A DNA stretch of 64,000 nucleotides from CAZJOD01 sp964547525 (GTDB lineage: Bacteria; Bacillota; Clostridia; JAAYHZ01): assembly GCA_964547525.1 (NCBI GenBank), contig CAZJOD010000001.1:1-64000 (forward strand), in the 5' to 3' direction. Under the pieces are notes generated by a model. The model saw nothing but the letters and a program-made list of their open reading frames with translations, had not been told where the DNA came from and did not search any database. Shown here piece after piece: positions 25,925 through 35,452 of this stretch. The stretch's first letter is position 1. Each line of letters begins with the position of its first letter. The position numbers and the translations under genes were made by a program.

Positions 25925-26953
25925 ATGAATGACTACAGAATTTTCATTAGCTATTCTCATAAAGATATACATATAGTTGAAAAAATCGTTAATATTTTAA
26001 AAAATAACGGATTAACACCTATGTGGGATAAAAACTTTGCTTTCGGATACGGTTTTCACGAACAAATCCAATCGTTTATAGCTCATGCTCATGTATTTAT
26101 GCCTGTTATAACATCGGCGTCAAGCCGCAGAGGTTGGGTTCATCAGGAAATAGGATATGCAATGGCTTTAAACATACCGGTTTTACCCGTAACATTAGGA
26201 CAGCTACCGGGTGAAATGATTCAGCAGCTTCAAGCCGTATTTTTAGGAGCCGACCTTGAAAACGCGGAAAATCTTTTAAATAGAGAGGTTTTTGAAAGTT
26301 TGATCGATAATTACAGCAGTGCATCCAAAGCATTATATCAATGCGCCGGTTTGTCGGAAGATCGTGCCATATTAATGGCACAATACGCCAACAGCATTAT
26401 AAAGCTTCGAACTTACGGTCATGTCAGGCAAAAAGGCGGTTTAAGCTCCTTTCATATACCCGATAAAGTTATAAGCGACCCGGTATGGAAAATGCGTTAT
26501 AACGGTCGTACCGTTAGTGAGTATCACTGCAAATGCCAATTTGAAGAAAGACAGGCCCTTGAAAAACATGCGTCTGTAGCCGGATGCAGCCTTATAATCA
26601 ATCCTAAAGTTATAACCGATAATTTTGATAAAGTAGCACAAAAAGCACGGTTCAATACATTCATAGATTTTTTAAACAATATGCCTGATGAAAAAGTTAT
26701 GGTGGCGATAAATAACGAAATGCAAATGGAAGAGAGCATAACTATGGTAGGAGACTGGTTTGCGGCGGAAGCAGTCTCCCGGTCTATAACGCAAGGTTAC
26801 AGACAGACCATTTTTACTCGTCATGCTCCCGGAATGAATAAAAGAGTAGAGATGTTTGACAGGGAACTCGAAGAGCTTATACGCAAATCCGGTTGGACCC
26901 CCGAAACATCAAAACACAGAGCAATTGAAACATTATCCGATATAATGTCCTAA
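25925..26953 (+). CDS. TIR-domain protein with an uncharacterised C-terminal domain
   Basis: Residues 4 to about 110 form a TIR domain: FISYSHKD, a VWD-type strand (PMWDKNF), the helix ending in FIAHAHVFMPVITSASS, and RGWVHQEIGYA. In that last segment Glu75 matches the catalytic glutamate of NAD-cleaving TIR enzymes. Residues about 160-342 form a second domain of unknown family, with YHCKCQFEERQALEKHASVAG, EKVMVAINNEMQMEES and FTRHAPGMNKRVEMFDRELEEL. GGCGGAG precedes the ATG at 25925; the frame extends upstream to 25898 without support. The gene stands alone on the plus strand between minus-strand catabolic genes. A role in defence or signalling through NAD is inference. Confidence 0.85.
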   Translation: MNDYRIFISYSHKDIHIVEKIVNILKNNGLTPMWDKNFAFGYGFHEQIQSFIAHAHVFMPVITSASSRRGWVHQEIGYAMALNIPVLPVTLGQLPGEMIQQLQAVFLGADLENAENLLNREVFESLIDNYSSASKALYQCAGLSEDRAILMAQYANSIIKLRTYGHVRQKGGLSSFHIPDKVISDPVWKMRYNGRTVSEYHCKCQFEERQALEKHASVAGCSLIINPKVITDNFDKVAQKARFNTFIDFLNNMPDEKVMVAINNEMQMEESITMVGDWFAAEAVSRSITQGYRQTIFTRHAPGMNKRVEMFDRELEELIRKSGWTPETSKHRAIETLSDIMS

Positions 26954-26955
26954 GC

Positions 26956-28128
26956 TTATAAACTTTTTATCTTTTCATTTAAACGATAGATTTGTCCACG
27001 CTTTATGACCATTTCAATGTTTTCGGTACATAATAAATCTATATCCTCGGTCGGATCTTTACTTAAAATAACCAAATCGGCATATTTACCGGCTTCTACC
27101 GTTCCTACCGTTTTTAATATTCCTAAAGAATCCGCAGAATTACGTGTGCCTGCGACAATCGCTTCCATAGGTGATAAACCGCATTTTGTCAATTCCTTTA
27201 ACTCAATTAAAATATCCCCCGGTCCTCCATCGGTACCGGCACCAATCTTAATCCCCATCTTATGTGCTTTTTTAACCCCTTCACGATGAACCGGGTGTGC
27301 CAATTGCATTCTTTGCTTCATAAATAAAGGAAGGTTAGGTCTTTCCAAGGTTTTATCACTGGTTATAAATAGGGTAGGTATAAAATACAAGTCCTTTTTA
27401 AGTATGCCCTCAAGCGCTTCATCATCTATTAACGCACCATGAGTTATAATGTCACATGCCGATTTTATAGAATTATTAAGACCGGGCTGTGTATGAGCAT
27501 GTACCGCTACCTTCTTATCCTTTGTATGGGCTTCACAAACAAGAGCAACCAGTTCTTCATATGTATAATCTTCCCAGCTAATTTCCCGATCTTCCCACAT
27601 AAACCCTCCGGATGCAGCCGTTTTGATAAAATCCGCTCCGGCCATTATTGCTTCTCTTACAGCTTTTCGCACCTCCCACGGTCCGTCGGCAGAACGCCCA
27701 CGAACATGACCTCCTGTAGCGTTAACCATCATTCCTACGACCAAAGACGCACAACCGGTTATGTCTCCTCGATCAATAGCCTTTTTTAAATATACGTTTT
27801 CCGCACTACCCCCAACATTGGCAACAGTAGTGGTTCCGGCTTGTAAACATTTACGTAGCTTTGATATGGCTTTCAAGTTCTGATCAAGGTGCCCGTATGC
27901 GTCCAAATAAGCAGGCATCGAGGTTACATGCATGTGAACATCAATCAATCCGGGTATCATAAACTTACCTGTTGCATCAATCACTAAATAATCATCTGTA
28001 GTGTTACAATAATTATCAAAATCTATGGAACTTATCTTCTGACCGTCCGTTAAAACATTTACATTTTTTATAGGTTCACCACCTAAACCGTCAATCAAAG
28101 TTACATTAAAAAATTTTACCTTATTCAT
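26956..28128 (-). CDS. Amidohydrolase (imidazolonepropionase/prolidase-like)
   Basis: A 390-residue member of the cyclic amidohydrolase superfamily. An N-terminal beta segment (VTLIDGLGGEPIKNVNVL) and the metal motif GLIDVHMHV are followed by KTAASGG (metal-bridging lysine position), VAVHAHTQ, DIITHGALI and GAGTDGGPG. The C-terminal beta sandwich closes with GTVEAGKYADLVILSKDP. This fits the imidazolonepropionase/Xaa-Pro dipeptidase-like branch, enzymes that open cyclic amides or cleave small peptides. GGAGGGAG lies before the ATG. Its 3' end is only two bases from the convergent TIR gene, and a terminator for the upstream regulator lies 80 bases ahead, so it may have its own promoter. Confidence 0.9.
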   Translation of the reverse strand: MNKVKFFNVTLIDGLGGEPIKNVNVLTDGQKISSIDFDNYCNTTDDYLVIDATGKFMIPGLIDVHMHVTSMPAYLDAYGHLDQNLKAISKLRKCLQAGTTTVANVGGSAENVYLKKAIDRGDITGCASLVVGMMVNATGGHVRGRSADGPWEVRKAVREAIMAGADFIKTAASGGFMWEDREISWEDYTYEELVALVCEAHTKDKKVAVHAHTQPGLNNSIKSACDIITHGALIDDEALEGILKKDLYFIPTLFITSDKTLERPNLPLFMKQRMQLAHPVHREGVKKAHKMGIKIGAGTDGGPGDILIELKELTKCGLSPMEAIVAGTRNSADSLGILKTVGTVEAGKYADLVILSKDPTEDIDLLCTENIEMVIKRGQIYRLNEKIKSL

Positions 28129-28204
28129 TTCTCCCTCCGTCTTTTAACCTTTCAATAACCTTTTTAAAAATTATTCTCTTAAAAAAGTAACATTATTAAA
28201 ACAT

Positions 28205-28235
28205 TAATAAAAAGAAAAAGGCTTATACAAGCCTT
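28205..28235 (-). terminator. Rho-independent terminator overlapping the DeoR stop
   Basis: AAGGCTT and AAGCCTT form a stem with a short loop. On the minus strand it is followed by TTTCTTTTTA. It overlaps the last codons of the DeoR-family gene. Confidence 0.65.
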
Positions 28236-29008
28236 ACTTCCACACCTTTTTGTCTTATATTATTTAATTCGATTTGACTTGCCTTTTCATTTGTTACTAA
28301 AATATCAATACTGTCAACACCACTTATAAGTGCGAAACCGGACCTACCTATTTTTGAATAATCCGCGGTCACAACGGTTTTGTTAACTCTTGTCATCATC
28401 TGCCTGTTTACCTCTACTTCCTGATGATGGTAAGTGGTTATACCTTCCTCGGTATTGACTCCGTCAACCGATAAAATACATTTATCCGCTTTATACCGCT
28501 TTAATTGGTTGACCGCATCGTCTCCGTAAGTAAATTGGTATCTTGTATTAAAGTTTCCTCCCAGTAATATTACATATATATTATTAGAATTACCGGCTTC
28601 ATTGGCTATGGTAATGGAATTTGTAACTACTGTAAGGTTTTTTATATGCTTTAGTTCCTGCATTATGAAAAAACAAGTCGTACCGGAATTGATCATAACA
28701 GTATCACCTTCGGTTATCATAGAAGCACATACAGCTGCAATATCTCTTTTCTCTTTTTCATTTGTCTTCATCCTGTCAATCAAAGACATACTGCTGTATG
28801 ATTTATTTGTTCCGATTGCTCCGCCGTGAACTCTCTCTAACAGACCTTTGACCTCCAATTCGGTTAAATCATTCCGAACCGTTACGTCAGATATACCGAA
28901 TAGCTTGCTTAATTCGGTAACTTTTACTTTGCCTTCTGTATCGATAAGTTTAAGAATCATCTTTCTTCTATTGTCAATATCCAATTCTTCATTGTTTCGG
29001 TCAAGCAT
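28223..29008 (-). CDS. DeoR-family transcriptional regulator
   Basis: A 261-residue regulator. The N-terminal winged helix (ELSKLFGISDVTVRNDLTELEVKGLLERVHGGAI, about 24-57) is the DeoR signature. The C-terminal sugar-phosphate-binding half has DTVMINSGTTC, LTVVTNSITIA and CILSVDGVNTEEGITTYHHQEVEVNRQM. The frame is open upstream to 29143, overlapping the dehydrogenase, but the ATG at 29008 has GCGAGG seven bases ahead and yields the usual N-terminus. It lies 19 bases downstream of the dehydrogenase gene. It probably controls the aminotransferase-dehydrogenase operon in response to a phosphorylated sugar. Confidence 0.92.
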   Translation of the reverse strand: MLDRNNEELDIDNRRKMILKLIDTEGKVKVTELSKLFGISDVTVRNDLTELEVKGLLERVHGGAIGTNKSYSSMSLIDRMKTNEKEKRDIAAVCASMITEGDTVMINSGTTCFFIMQELKHIKNLTVVTNSITIANEAGNSNNIYVILLGGNFNTRYQFTYGDDAVNQLKRYKADKCILSVDGVNTEEGITTYHHQEVEVNRQMMTRVNKTVVTADYSKIGRSGFALISGVDSIDILVTNEKASQIELNNIRQKGVEVRLV

Positions 29009-29027
29009 AATAAATACCTCGCCTACA

Positions 29028-30161
29028 TTAATCCAGGATGACCCAAGCATTGTTAGAGTCGGATTCATATGCTTTTTCCATGACATATTGTATATATGCA
29101 CCTTCTTTAAACGAAGGGCTCGCTTGTTTATTTTCATAAACACACGTTAGGAAATTATACAGACTGTGAACATGAGATCTGATCCATCCTACTGAAAATT
29201 TCGGGCCGGGAAATCCGTCGGCAGGTTTGTTATATCTTTGTACACATTCTATTTTGGTAAAACCTTTAGTACCTCCTAATGGCACATCCGGCCGGGTATT
29301 ATCATAGTATTCCAGCCAATTGGGTTCCATTAAATTAAATCTTAAGGCTCCTTTATCGCCGTGAATCTCAAATCTTAATTCGTCATTTGTACCTGTTGCG
29401 ACTTTTGAAGCCTCAATGGTACCTGTTCCTCCGTTTCTCATTCTCAAAATCATAAACGCCAAATCGTCCGCTTCTATATTCACCATGTTTCCAACTTTAT
29501 CAGGTCTTTTCGAATATATAACTTCAGTCTTTGCAAATACACAAGAGTATTCACCCAACAAATAATAAATCAAATCCAGTATATGAGAACCCAAATCAAA
29601 TAAAACACCGCCGCCACCAAATTTTTTATCCTGTTTCCATCCGATAGGCTTTTTCGGATCTACCGAACCCGAATGTAAATAACACGCTCTAAAAGACATT
29701 ATTTTCCCAATAGAACCTTCTTCTATCAATTCTTTTGCTCTTAAAGTCGCCGGAAAAAACCTGTATTGCAGCGCCATTTGAGTAATAACATTGTGTTGTG
29801 CCAATACTTTCGTAATTTCTTTTGTTTCCTCATAACTCGTGGCCAAAGGTTTGTCACAATAAACATGCTTTCCGGATTTTATTGCTTTAAGTACTGACTC
29901 TTTATGATAAATATTGGGAGTACAAACATCCACTATATCGATATCTTTTTTATTAAATATGTCATCCGGGTTATTTGTTGAAAATTCAAAATCCAAACTT
30001 TCCGCAGCTTTTTGTGCAACTTCGGGTACTGCGTCGCATACACCCGACAGTTTGATTTTATAGGGTAAATTCCCGTAATAAAGCGGAATGGTCTTATACC
30101 CGTAAGTATGGGTCTTACCCATAAATCCGAATCCTATAATACCTACTTTTAATTCTTTCAT
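29028..30161 (-). CDS. Gfo/Idh/MocA family oxidoreductase
   Basis: The N-terminal Rossmann fold has GIIGFGFMGKTHTYGY, the family motif CDKPLATSYEET (about residue 96), and the substrate-domain segment GGGGVLFDLGSHILDLIYYL with its catalytic histidine. At 377 residues it has the usual size. It catalyses NAD(P)-linked oxidation or reduction of a sugar-like substrate. AGAGGAAAAC precedes the ATG. It lies between a class III aminotransferase and a DeoR regulator in one operon. A dehydrogenase plus an aminotransferase can convert a hydroxyl to an amine or the reverse, so amino-sugar metabolism is a plausible inference. Confidence 0.92.
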   Translation of the reverse strand: MKELKVGIIGFGFMGKTHTYGYKTIPLYYGNLPYKIKLSGVCDAVPEVAQKAAESLDFEFSTNNPDDIFNKKDIDIVDVCTPNIYHKESVLKAIKSGKHVYCDKPLATSYEETKEITKVLAQHNVITQMALQYRFFPATLRAKELIEEGSIGKIMSFRACYLHSGSVDPKKPIGWKQDKKFGGGGVLFDLGSHILDLIYYLLGEYSCVFAKTEVIYSKRPDKVGNMVNIEADDLAFMILRMRNGGTGTIEASKVATGTNDELRFEIHGDKGALRFNLMEPNWLEYYDNTRPDVPLGGTKGFTKIECVQRYNKPADGFPGPKFSVGWIRSHVHSLYNFLTCVYENKQASPSFKEGAYIQYVMEKAYESDSNNAWVILD

Positions 30162-30207
30162 GTTTTCCTCTCTTTCGAATATTAACGATTTTTCCTGTTA
30201 CCCGGTA

Positions 30208-31560
30208 TCAATAACCGAATTGTTTTTCCACTTCATATACCGCTTCTTCAATTATATCGAGACCTTTTAATGCAAGATCATCTTCCATAATAACAGGAGG
30301 TGACAACCTTAATATATGTCCTGCAGGAACCCATGACAATCCTTTGGAAAAAGCCTTTTGATAAACAAGCTTACCGGCTTCATCAAATTGCTCCTTCGTA
30401 TCTTTGTCCTTGACAAGCTCCATTGCAAGAAGACATCCTTTTCCTCTTACGTCACCGATTATTTTATGATCTTCCTTCATTTTTTTCATTCTATTTAGAA
30501 ATACTTCCCCCAAATGTGCGGATTTTTCACATAAACTCTCTTCTTGTATTACTTCGATGGAAGCTAACGCTGCGGCACATGCCATAGGATTGCCTCCGTA
30601 ACTTGACGATGCCGAAATTTTTTCAATGGCATCTTTATACTTGTCACTTACGCACATTGCAGTTACAGGAAATCCGTTTCCGAATCCTTTACCGATTGTA
30701 GTAATATCAGGTATGGTATTCCAATGCTCCATGGCAAACATTTTCCCCGTTCTGGCCATACAAGTTAAAACCTCATCAGCCAGTAACAGCGCTCCGTATT
30801 TATCGGCAATTTTTCTTAATTTAGGCATAAAATCATCCGGTGGAACCACCGAACCTCCCCAACCTTGGATCGGTTCCAATACAATTGCGGCCAACTGATT
30901 TGTCGTTTCATTTTTTATGATATTGTCTACATGGTCGGCACAAAAACAATTACATTCGGGATGTTTCATTTTAAAGGGACATCTGTAACAGTTGGGTCTC
31001 GGAGCCAAGAAAAAGCCCGGTGCTCTCATACCTTGCGATTTATCAACAATGGCACAGCTTACGGCTCCCATAGTCTTACCGTGAAAATCCCTCCAAAACG
31101 ACAAGAACTCAAATTTGCCGGTGGCGGCTCTGGCGCAACGAAGTCCTGCTTCAACCGCCGTTGTTCCGGAATCATATAGTTGTACACCGTTTAAATCCCC
31201 CGGAGTAATCTCAACAAGCTTTTCAAGCAAATTCATTTTTATCTCGGTAGTGAAGTCATGACAATTCATTAACTGATGTGCGTATCCGGCAATAGCTTCA
31301 CTAATTTTCGGATGACAATGACCAAGTCCTGTGACATAAATACCGGATGAGAAATCAATAAAAGTGTTCCCGTCTACATCCGTAAGCGTACAACCCTTAC
31401 CCGATTCGAATACCACAGGAAACAATGAAACCTGACTTGAATACCCCTTCATATATTTGGACGCTCTTTGATGCAGTTCCCGTGATTTCGGGCCGGGTAA
31501 TTCGGTACGTATTACCGGTAGAGTACTCGCATCCACTTTAGCCCAGTTTTTATCATACAT
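30208..31560 (-). CDS. Class III aminotransferase (4-aminobutyrate aminotransferase-like)
   Basis: A 450-residue PLP-dependent aminotransferase of the omega/GABA group. Landmarks are LTDVDGNTFIDFSSGIYVTGLGH, the cofactor loop YDSGTTAVEAGLR, LLADEVLTCMARTGK, and the lysine in TIGKGFGNGFP that forms the Schiff base. A cysteine-rich insertion (CYRCPFKMKHPECNCFC) around residue 195 recalls a family of putative 4-aminobutyrate/diamine transaminases with a zinc-like knuckle. AGGAGGAG is only three bases from the ATG at 31566 but nine from the ATG at 31560, so the latter is preferred. It heads the operon with the dehydrogenase and DeoR genes. Confidence 0.9.
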   Translation of the reverse strand: MYDKNWAKVDASTLPVIRTELPGPKSRELHQRASKYMKGYSSQVSLFPVVFESGKGCTLTDVDGNTFIDFSSGIYVTGLGHCHPKISEAIAGYAHQLMNCHDFTTEIKMNLLEKLVEITPGDLNGVQLYDSGTTAVEAGLRCARAATGKFEFLSFWRDFHGKTMGAVSCAIVDKSQGMRAPGFFLAPRPNCYRCPFKMKHPECNCFCADHVDNIIKNETTNQLAAIVLEPIQGWGGSVVPPDDFMPKLRKIADKYGALLLADEVLTCMARTGKMFAMEHWNTIPDITTIGKGFGNGFPVTAMCVSDKYKDAIEKISASSSYGGNPMACAAALASIEVIQEESLCEKSAHLGEVFLNRMKKMKEDHKIIGDVRGKGCLLAMELVKDKDTKEQFDEAGKLVYQKAFSKGLSWVPAGHILRLSPPVIMEDDLALKGLDIIEEAVYEVEKQFGY

Positions 31561-31620
31561 TCGCATGCTCCTCCTAGATATATATTTATTTATATTCTTT
31601 TACGGTTTTATTATGATTAT

Positions 31621-31649
31621 ATTCTATATATCTTTCGTTTTAGTGTCAA
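31621..31649 (-). promoter_or_regulatory. Sigma-A-type promoter of the aminotransferase operon
   Basis: On the minus strand a perfect -35 TTGACA (31644-31649) and a -10 TAGAAT (31621-31626) are separated by 17 bases, about 60 bases upstream of the aminotransferase gene. Confidence 0.6.
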
Positions 31650-31747
31650 TATTCTTTTATTACATATACAATTTATTCTATATACCCATACTATTCATAA
31701 TAATTGACTGATCTTTCATATTAAACCGGCGGGCATACCATAAAGTT

Positions 31748-34700
31748 TTAATAACTTATCGCTTCTTTTAAGTATTTAAGACCTGATACCGGATCATCCT
31801 TCATACACAAGTATCCAAGGCTTAAAAGACACTCTTTTAAGTCATGTTCATAAACTTTAGAATAGGGATACTGTTCTAATAAATTGTAATATATTTTAAC
31901 AGCCTTTTCATAATTCTTTTTAGCTTCCAAATCGTTTATATTTTCTAACAATTTGCCTAATTTAAATGAATTTAATGCCACATCTCTTATATATTCGGAA
32001 ATTTGCGGGTACCGTTCCGAAAGCACCGTCATATTAACTTGTGCCTTTTCAAAACATTCTTTTGCCATATAAAAATTTTCTTGAATATGATAGCATTCTC
32101 CAAGTAGTGTTAAAACGGTATTCTCATCTCTTATATATTCCGGATTTTCCGTATAAATTTCCGATAATTCCATAACTATTATCAATGCTTCATTGTAATT
32201 ATACATAGCCAATTGTGTATCTTTTCTACGTTTACACATATCACCATACTTCATTAAACATACGGCAACCTCTCTTTTATATCTTGGTATATCAGGGGAC
32301 TTATCGGCTAAATTTTTTCGTATTTTTAATGACTTGTTACGATACACCTTTTCTTCTTCGATTTGGTGTTTGCATTGTTTACAGTCGGCCATCCTATCAA
32401 AACTAACACTTAAATCTCTTTTATATTCAGCATTATCGGGATGCCTGTCGGCCATGGACTCACGAATATCCATAGCTTTTTTAAAAAACGTTTCGGCCGT
32501 TTCAACATCATTATTTTCAAAATGACACTCACCCAAGTTATCAAAACTTATACCCGTATCTCTTTTATATTCGAAATTATCAGGATATAAATCGGCAAGT
32601 AACTTTACCGTTTCCAATGAATCTTCATACAAAGCTAAAGCGGAATTTATATCTTGTTGTAAAAAACACCAATCACCCATTCTATGTAAACTTACATTTA
32701 GAATATTTTTAAAATATATATTTTCCGAATATGCCACGGCTAATTCTCGAGCTATATTCAACGCTTCTTCAAACAACTCGCCCGTTGTGTTAAAATCATT
32801 TTGGCTTTGATACCAAAGACCTATTTTGTCCAAGCAGGTGCTGACATTCATACGATATTCAGGTATATCATAAAAAGTTAACGCTAAATCGTATATTGTT
32901 TCATATGCTTTTTTATAAAAATAACCCGCGGTTTTCTTGTTTTGCACACTATCATACCAATCACCCAACAATAAATTATTTGTGGCCATCTCTTCTTTTA
33001 CACATTTATTATTAAAATCCAATGTTCTGAGTTTATCATTTATTGTATGTAAAATGTGACCTATTGATTTTTGACTCACAGAATATTTAATCCGTTCCAT
33101 CAACGGCTTATCTAAAACGTTACATATGATTATATAATGTTCTTCAGATAGTGTCGGTTCGGTTAAAAGCCCGTCCAACCAATTAAGCATATGCTCATCG
33201 TGCTCCGCTACATCTTTTTCCAACTCGGTTGCTATTACGTCAACGGAATCTGATAATAAAACATTATTCATATGACACTTTACAAGATAATCCGCCGCCT
33301 CCTTTTTCATATCTGCGTGATACATATGAAACATTACTTGTGATGATGCAAAAGTATCTATGGGTTCTTTGAATGACAAATCGGATACCAATTTTTTTAA
33401 AAAAACACCGGCCAATTGTTCATGTATACTTTTCTTTCTATCATCTGACATTGTTTTTATTACAGCCAAACGGAAAAAATTATGAGTATAATCCCATTGT
33501 CCTTCATCTCCTAATTGTACCAGGTGCGCTCTTAGTAATCTTCTTGCATAAGCAAACTCTTCCGTAACCCAAATCGTACCGAAACTTTCAAAAACTCCTG
33601 CAAGGTCAGTTTCACGCAAACCGTATCCGCTTATAGCGATATACTCCATAAGACTACTTAACCAACCGCATTTAAATCTTTCAGAATATTTATTTATTAA
33701 AAATAAGAATAATTCTTCTATACCGTCAGGCATTAGGGAAAGATCGTTTAATATCATCTGTGTAAGTTTTTCATCTTCACTTACATATTTTTTATAGTCC
33801 TCTTTATAAAGCATTGAGTAATCATCTTTATCTAACAATAACAGTGATTCTATTATCATGGTCAGATATAACGGAACCGCATTATTGTGCAAACATTTTT
33901 GCACAATTTTATCAAGGATCTTATAATCCAATTCTTTATGATACCGCTTTGCAATTCCAACCGCTATGCTTTTTACTTGATCGCTTTGAAGACAATCGAC
34001 TCGATAAAATTTCGCTCCTTTAGATTTGAGAGCTTCTGTCACATTCCCGTCCAAACCTGTTACCAATAAAGCACAATTACTAGGTAATAACGGTGGTAAC
34101 CAGAGTAAGTGCCGCCAAACCTCGTTCATTTCACCTCTTTCAGGTGCATCTAAAAAAATAACAACCTTTTTTATTTTACATATGGCATTCAATAAGCCTT
34201 TAAAAGCAATAATATTGTCATCTAAAGATAACCGATCATACGTCCTTTTATTATTTAGTAGTATATCATCCGGTTCTTTCTTTAAATGATCGGTTATACC
34301 TAATTCAAAGGCCAAGCTGTTATTCCATCTTTTTAATATATCTATTGTCCGGACACTACCTTGTGCAATTCCACAAGAATGTGCCAGTAAAAAAAGTTTT
34401 TCACCAAAACTAAAAAATTGTTTTGATAATTTATTATACAAATATGCAAATATAGAACTTTTGCCCGAACCGGTCGGTCCTACTACAACATTAATGTTAT
34501 TGTCCGTATCATTATTCAACACTTGCCAGGTTAGTAAATCTAAGAGTTCTTCTCGTCCCTCAAAATTTCTGCTTCGATCATAAATAAAATCATCAAGAGT
34601 ATCCGTGTATAAGTCATCCACGGTCATATCTTTGTATTCAGTCTCTTCTAATTCCGATTTTAGTTCTTTTAGTATATCCTGACGAATCATTTCAGCAAGC

Positions 34701-35401
34701 TCACAAAGACCTGTCATTATATATCCGTATTCTTCGGTATATCTCCATGACACTTTGTACTCACGTATTCTGTCGTCCGGCACAACTTCGCATATCTTCT
34801 TTTTTAACGTAACCAACCGCTGATAAGACTTTGCAGCTTTTAAACCTTCAATTTTAGCTTTCTCGGGATCACTCGTAATAATCCGGGAATACATGCTTTT
34901 CTTTTCGTCTGAATACTCGGACTGCAAACTGTAGGGTATGTTTTCGTAGTCCATATCTCTAAAATAGAAGAAGCTTCTTTGTTTTTGTTCGGTGTTTGCC
35001 AGAATACCGTATTCTATCTCTAGAGCGGTCACACTCATCTCATCCGGACAACCGTCTATAATATAACCCTTTTCAGTGGCAACCGATGCAATCCTGTCAT
35101 GTTCGGGGATATATCCGTAACGATCTCCTAACAGTACAATCATAAACGGTTTGCAACGATCAATCTCATCCAGACATACTTTTAAAACCCTATGTTCTTT
35201 CTTCTCATAGTCCGATAGAGATCCGGTTTCCACACCCCATCTAAGATCGATTATTTCCAATTCCAATTTACTTTTACGCAATTCATCTTCAAGACGCTTA
35301 ATTTGAGGGTGATCTCTCAACATATCTCTTTCGGCATGCATATCACGAAATGTACTTGAAATAAAAACCGGTTGAGTATGACGATATTTATTCTTTGACA
35401 T
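31748..35401 (-). CDS. DUF4062-STAND ATPase-TPR protein
   Basis: The 1217-residue protein begins with a DUF4062 domain (FISSTFRDMHAERDML, VLLGDRYGYIPE), which has a TIR-like fold and is common at the head of bacterial and animal NLR-like proteins. A NACHT/STAND ATPase follows, with Walker A VVGPTGSGKSS (about residue 304), Walker B VVIFLDAPE (about 409) and a helical section. The last 390 residues are tetratricopeptide repeats with about 50-residue spacing (units such as SFDNLGECHFENNDVETAETFFKKA). AAGGAGAA precedes the ATG. It lies 51 bases downstream of an SLH/BsuPI protein in the same direction. STAND proteins of this layout act as oligomerising sensors; an immune or stress role is inferred. 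Confidence 0.88.
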   Translation of the reverse strand: MSKNKYRHTQPVFISSTFRDMHAERDMLRDHPQIKRLEDELRKSKLELEIIDLRWGVETGSLSDYEKKEHRVLKVCLDEIDRCKPFMIVLLGDRYGYIPEHDRIASVATEKGYIIDGCPDEMSVTALEIEYGILANTEQKQRSFFYFRDMDYENIPYSLQSEYSDEKKSMYSRIITSDPEKAKIEGLKAAKSYQRLVTLKKKICEVVPDDRIREYKVSWRYTEEYGYIMTGLCELAEMIRQDILKELKSELEETEYKDMTVDDLYTDTLDDFIYDRSRNFEGREELLDLLTWQVLNNDTDNNINVVVGPTGSGKSSIFAYLYNKLSKQFFSFGEKLFLLAHSCGIAQGSVRTIDILKRWNNSLAFELGITDHLKKEPDDILLNNKRTYDRLSLDDNIIAFKGLLNAICKIKKVVIFLDAPERGEMNEVWRHLLWLPPLLPSNCALLVTGLDGNVTEALKSKGAKFYRVDCLQSDQVKSIAVGIAKRYHKELDYKILDKIVQKCLHNNAVPLYLTMIIESLLLLDKDDYSMLYKEDYKKYVSEDEKLTQMILNDLSLMPDGIEELFLFLINKYSERFKCGWLSSLMEYIAISGYGLRETDLAGVFESFGTIWVTEEFAYARRLLRAHLVQLGDEGQWDYTHNFFRLAVIKTMSDDRKKSIHEQLAGVFLKKLVSDLSFKEPIDTFASSQVMFHMYHADMKKEAADYLVKCHMNNVLLSDSVDVIATELEKDVAEHDEHMLNWLDGLLTEPTLSEEHYIIICNVLDKPLMERIKYSVSQKSIGHILHTINDKLRTLDFNNKCVKEEMATNNLLLGDWYDSVQNKKTAGYFYKKAYETIYDLALTFYDIPEYRMNVSTCLDKIGLWYQSQNDFNTTGELFEEALNIARELAVAYSENIYFKNILNVSLHRMGDWCFLQQDINSALALYEDSLETVKLLADLYPDNFEYKRDTGISFDNLGECHFENNDVETAETFFKKAMDIRESMADRHPDNAEYKRDLSVSFDRMADCKQCKHQIEEEKVYRNKSLKIRKNLADKSPDIPRYKREVAVCLMKYGDMCKRRKDTQLAMYNYNEALIIVMELSEIYTENPEYIRDENTVLTLLGECYHIQENFYMAKECFEKAQVNMTVLSERYPQISEYIRDVALNSFKLGKLLENINDLEAKKNYEKAVKIYYNLLEQYPYSKVYEHDLKECLLSLGYLCMKDDPVSGLKYLKEAISY

Positions 35402-35452
35402 ACAATTTTCTCCTTGCTATTAACTTAATCTTCAGTAAATTGCAAAACACCG

